Shown: in pieces, positions 42,388-45,266 of the stretch
How positions within the stretch are numbered: the stretch's first letter is position 1
Layout: every line of letters starts with the position of its first letter
Source of the DNA: Planctomycetaceae bacterium
GTDB taxonomy: Bacteria; Planctomycetota; Planctomycetia; Pirellulales; UBA1268
Direction: 5' to 3'
NCBI GenBank assembly: GCA_021300535.1
Contig: JAJTED010000013.1
Location: 1-45,266 of the forward strand
DNA length: 45,266 nucleotides
Position numbers and translations under genes: made by a program
Notes under the pieces: generated by a model
The model's input: only the letters and a program-made list of their open reading frames with translations
Databases searched by the model: none
What the model was told of the DNA's origin: nothing

Positions 42388-43320
42388 TCACGGCGACCTG
42401 GTCATCACCACGCTGCCGTCGGCACAGACGGCGACGATGGCGCCTTCGACGACGGCCAGGCCAGCGCGGACCGGCGGGGCGGGCAACGGCAAACTGGCCA
42501 CCGCCGCGCCGTCCGCGCGGCTGCAGACGGTCAGCTTCCCCGTGCCATCGGGCTGCCCCTGGGCGGCCACGACGACGTCGCCGGCCATGGCGACGGCATG
42601 GGGCGCCCCCCTGGATGGCCAGCTTTCCCAATCGCGGCGGCTGCCCGGGTTTAGCATCCGGCGCGAACGCCGCCATGCCGTGTTTGCCGGCGGAGAACAC
42701 CAGGTCGTCGGCAAAGGCCAGCGACAGCAAAGATGCCGCCGTCGCGTCCGACCGTCCAGCCGCGCGGTCCAGGAAATTTTCGGCACGCCGCCGATCGTCG
42801 CGGCCGTCGCCGCGGATCGCCGCAGGTCGGCACGATACATCGTCCAGCCGGTCGCGTTTTCCTTTGACGGCCGCCCAGGTCCGCGCTCGACGGGCCGGGG
42901 ACGACCGGCCAACGCTTCGGTATCGACGATCCGCGCCGCGCCGTGCGCGGCCATGCCCCGAACGAACAGCGGCACGCAGCCGCAGCCGCTGCCCACGGCG
43001 TACAGCAGGCCGTTGGCGACCGGCACGTAGCCGTTGCAGGGCGTGCGCAGCGCCGGGTAGGTCTCGTTTTTGTTGTCGGGCAAGCGGATCACCGAACCCT
43101 TGCCGTTGATGGCGAAGTTCTCCAGCAAGAGCGGCATCGTGCAGTTGCCGCCGCCGACCGGTTGCGGTATCCGGCCGCGGACCGGCTGCCCGTCGGCGAC
43201 CCGGCACACGGAGGAGCCGATCTGAACACTGCTGCTGACACGGTTCTGATGATCGCGTTCATCCTCTGCTCCTTGCTGCCTGTCCATATCGTGTAGCGTG
43301 AACGGCGATGCCGGTCTCAT
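42388..43320 (-). pseudogene. Decayed PQQ-like beta-propeller gene
   Basis: Remnant of a PQQ/BamB-type propeller gene. Recognisable parts in the first frame are PLLLENFAINGKGSV, CNGYVPVANGLLYAVGSGCGC and TGWTMYRADLRRSAATA followed by VPKISWTARL. Homology then switches frame near 42743-42759, continues as ASLLSLAFADDLVFSAGKHG and LGKLAIQGG, and returns to the first frame at a run of six C (42606-42611, G on the coding strand). It ends in VVEGAIVAVCADGSVV. The two shifts compensate (-1 then +1). Relatives have several more blades after WTARL, so an internal deletion and N-terminal truncation are also likely. If both indels are assembly errors, it would be a short intact gene of about 310 aa. 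No convincing SD is seen at 43320. Confidence 0.65.
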
Positions 43321-43472
43321 GCCCTGATTCGAAATGATTCTCGGGAGATTGGCAATGAACGGACCGCGGATCGGGTTGCGGCTTACGCTCCACGAAGGCG
43401 AGAAGAACTCGCCGCATTGACCGCTGGAACGCAGCCTGGTTCGGCATGCGGCGACCTGCTACGGTGTCGGCC

Positions 43473-45002
43473 ATGGCCGAGCGCTTCGACCAGACCCGTG
43501 AGCCCCCGCGAACGCTGCGCGAAACGCTCGCCGCCCTCGGGCCGGGGATCGTTCTCGCCAGCTGCATCGTCGGCTCCGGCGAGCTGATCGCCGCCACGAC
43601 CGTGGGCGCGGAGGCCGGCTTCCGCCTCCTCTGGCTGATCGTGCTCGGCTGCGCCATCAAGGTCGCAGCCCAGATCGAGATCGGCCGCACGGCGCTCACC
43701 TGGGGGCGGACGCCCCTGGCAGCGTTCGACGCCGTGCCCGGCCCGCGACTCGCCGGCCGCGGCTGGATCTACTGGAGCTGGGCGCTGATGACCGTGCTGA
43801 TCGTGGTGCAGCAGGGGGGCATCCTCATGGGCGTGGCCCAGACGCTGGCCGCGGGCATGCCGCTGTCAGCGGCGGGCCGCGAGTGGCACCGCGTGCACGA
43901 CGCCCTGACGGCGGAGCGGATCGCCGCGGCTGCGGCGGCCCGCGGCGGCGACGCGGCCCAGGCCGCCGCGATCGCGGCTCGGCTCGCGGCCCGCGAGACC
44001 GAAGCCCGCGACCTCGCGCGGCCGGGCGACGAAATCATCTGGGCCGCGATCACCGCGGTCGTCACGGCGGCCTTGCTGGCGATCGGCCGCTATCGGGTCA
44101 TCGAACGGGTGTCGATCGTGCTCGTCGGCACGTTCGTGGGCGTCACGCTCCTGGCGCTCCTGCTGCTGCAGTTCGACCCGGCGTGGGCGATCTCGGGGGC
44201 GGAGTTCGCCAGCGGCGCCGTGCCCTCGATTCCGCCCGCGGTGGGCGGCCGGTCGCCACTGGCGGCGGGCCTGGCGACGTTCGGCATCATCGGGGTCGGG
44301 GCCTCCGAACTGATGTTCTATCCCTACTGGTGCCTGGAGAAGGGCTACGGACGCGCCGTCGGGCCGCGTGACGAATCGCCGGCCTGGGCCGCCCGGGCGC
44401 GGGGCTGGATCCGCGTCCTGCAGTTCGATGCCTGGGCGTCGATGGCCGTCTACACCACGGTCACCGTGGCCTTCTATATGCTCGGCGCGGCCACGCTCGG
44501 TCGCCTCGGCATGCGACCGGCGGGCAGCGAGATGGTGCGGTCGCTGGGGGCGATGTATGGCCCGGTGTTCGGCCCGTGGGCCGCCGACGTGTTCCGCGTC
44601 GGGGCGTTCGCGGTGCTCTACTCCACCCTGTTCGCCGCTGCCGACGGCAACTCACGGCTCATCGGCGACGGCCTCACGCTCGCCGGCGCGATCCCGGGCG
44701 ACGACGTGTCGCGACGCACATGGACGCGGCGGGTGGCCATGGCCTGGCCGCTGGTCGCCCTGGCGCTGGCGGTGGCGATCCGCGAACCGGTGGGCATGGT
44801 GCTGGCCAGCGGCGCCGCGCAGGCGGTCATGCTGACAGCGCTCGCCGTGGCCGTGCTCTTTTTCCGCTATCGCCACGCCGACCCGCGGCTCACGCCGACG
44901 CCCGCGTTCGACGCGCTGCTGTGGGTGTCTGCCGCCGGCTTCGTCGTCGCCGGGGGCTGGACCGTATGGCAGCAGGCTGTGCACGCCCTGGGGGCGGCGT
45001 GA
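43473..45002 (+). CDS. Nramp-family transporter, non-canonical metal site
   Basis: A 509-aa membrane protein of the Nramp (MntH) divalent-metal transporter fold with about 11 helices. In canonical Nramp the metal is held by DPGN in helix 1 and MPH in helix 6. Here helix 1 reads [13 protein letters not shown] (GSGE at 34-37) and helix 6 reads [16 protein letters not shown], so the metal-coordinating set is replaced. Similar 'GSGE' proteins exist in the superfamily and their substrates are not established. An Ala/Glu-rich extramembrane helix of about 45 residues (145-188) is inserted between helices 3 and 4. The start was chosen at MAERFDQ; ATG at 43446 would add 9 residues, and neither has a clear SD. 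It diverges from the pseudogene. Confidence 0.8.
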   Translation: MAERFDQTREPPRTLRETLAALGPGIVLASCIVGSGELIAATTVGAEAGFRLLWLIVLGCAIKVAAQIEIGRTALTWGRTPLAAFDAVPGPRLAGRGWIYWSWALMTVLIVVQQGGILMGVAQTLAAGMPLSAAGREWHRVHDALTAERIAAAAAARGGDAAQAAAIAARLAARETEARDLARPGDEIIWAAITAVVTAALLAIGRYRVIERVSIVLVGTFVGVTLLALLLLQFDPAWAISGAEFASGAVPSIPPAVGGRSPLAAGLATFGIIGVGASELMFYPYWCLEKGYGRAVGPRDESPAWAARARGWIRVLQFDAWASMAVYTTVTVAFYMLGAATLGRLGMRPAGSEMVRSLGAMYGPVFGPWAADVFRVGAFAVLYSTLFAAADGNSRLIGDGLTLAGAIPGDDVSRRTWTRRVAMAWPLVALALAVAIREPVGMVLASGAAQAVMLTALAVAVLFFRYRHADPRLTPTPAFDALLWVSAAGFVVAGGWTVWQQAVHALGAA

Positions 45003-45032
45003 CCGGTCCGGGCGGGCGAAAACAGGCTGGAC

Positions 45033-45060
45033 TTGTCGAAAAACAGTCGGCCAGTATGCT
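45033..45060 (+). promoter_or_regulatory. Putative rpmB promoter
   Basis: TTGTCG at 45033-45038, a 16-nt spacer and TATGCT at 45055-45060, about 50 nt before the rpmB GTG. This is a reasonable sigma-70 pair. TATGCT also appears upstream of the PQQ-propeller gene on the other strand (20691-20686). Confidence 0.42.
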
Positions 45061-45108
45061 TGCAGCCTTGATTTCCCGAACTTTCCCGTCTTCCGCTCGA
45101 GTATCCCC

Positions 45109-45266
45109 GTGGCACGTTCCTGTCAGGTTTGCGGCAAGGGCTTTTCCGTCGGCAATCAGGTCACCATCCGCGGCAAGGCCAAGTATCTCGGCGGCGTCGG
45201 CACGAAGGTCACCGGCATCACGAAGCGGAAGTTCAAGCCGAACCTCCAGCGGCTCCGCGTGACCGT
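45109..45266 (+). CDS. rpmB: Ribosomal protein L28, 5' part (cut by window edge)
   Basis: The first 52 codons of 50S protein L28 begin with [19 protein letters not shown], then an Arg/Lys-rich strand-turn region [13 protein letters not shown] that is diagnostic of the family. The CxxC near the N-terminus is half of the zinc site of the C+ form of L28; the second pair, if present, lies beyond the window. It is too short here for ORF-length filters. No strong SD is seen. It is preceded by a probable promoter and not coupled to the transporter, whose stop is 106 nt upstream. Confidence 0.92.
   Translation, partial: MARSCQVCGKGFSVGNQVTIRGKAKYLGGVGTKVTGITKRKFKPNLQRLRVT

Noticed and set aside
43397..43413. 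GGCGAG-aagaa-CTCGCC hairpin ahead of the Nramp-like gene
   Set aside because: Short stem, no T-tract and no conserved position. Not enough to call a terminator or operator.
1..45266. CRISPR array, insertion sequence, prophage or toxin-antitoxin/defence cassette
   Set aside because: No regularly spaced repeats, no transposase, integrase or phage motif and no recognisable defence gene on either strand.

Overview
This window is very GC-rich, densely packed chromosomal DNA that looks planctomycetal, probably Pirellulales-like. The evidence is the clustering of families that are hallmarks of that phylum. These are PSCyt1/DUF1549/DUF1553 and PSCyt1/DUF1587-1585 cytochrome proteins, each followed by its DUF1501 or DUF1552 partner, plus two PVC-type 'membrane-bound dehydrogenase' propeller/HEAT proteins, a sulfatase, a secreted LamG protein, a WD40 protein and PQQ-like propellers. 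Nearly every one of these has an export signal. The organism assignment is inference from gene content; no rRNA gene is present.

Layout. 295-3475 (minus) is a compact molybdate/tungstate-type ABC operon (ATPase, tandem-domain binding protein, permease) whose genes overlap by 1-4 nt. It diverges from 3665-8317 (plus), a LamG protein / DUF1549-DUF1553 cytochrome / DUF1501 operon. 8438-9556 is an unknown secreted, membrane-anchored protein. 9574-10625 (minus) is a MoaD-like ubiquitin-fold protein with a divergent ThiF/MoeB-like enzyme. 10829-11800 is a secreted seven-blade WD40 protein. 12073-15927 is a second cytochrome pair (DUF1587-1585 type plus DUF1552). 16013-23495 (minus) holds four secreted proteins: a propeller/HEAT protein without heme, a PQQ-like propeller, an orphan beta-rich protein and a sulfatase with an altered active-site signature. 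23860-27810 is a 1316-aa mosaic protein (CsgG-like, propeller-like, LRR). 28016-33100 has a bile-acid:sodium-symporter-family transporter whose 3' end runs out of frame into a tandem alpha/beta hydrolase, then another exported hydrolase. 33195-37792 (minus) has a heme-containing propeller/HEAT protein and a beta-lactamase-fold serine hydrolase. From 37955 onward the content becomes housekeeping: dapB and thrC (minus), a DksA/TraR zinc-finger gene, lspA and a hisN-like phosphatase (plus), a decayed PQQ-propeller pseudogene (minus), an Nramp-like transporter, and the 5' end of rpmB cut by the window edge.

How it fits together: the left three quarters look like an accessory outer-face catabolic region. 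Sulfatase and hydrolases would unmask polymeric or esterified substrates, LamG/WD40/LRR modules would bind ligands, and periplasmic cytochrome/propeller proteins would handle redox chemistry. The molybdate-type transporter and the MoaD/E1-like pair may point to a molybdopterin or sulfur-transfer need, but no molybdoenzyme is visible. No tRNA, rRNA, CRISPR array, transposase or phage gene was found.

The most notable points are the frame-shifted transporter/hydrolase junction, the E1-like enzyme lacking canonical catalytic residues beside its MoaD partner, the sulfatase with Leu in place of the signature Arg, the duplicated binding protein, the hydrolase with a dead second domain, and a propeller pseudogene with two compensating frameshifts.
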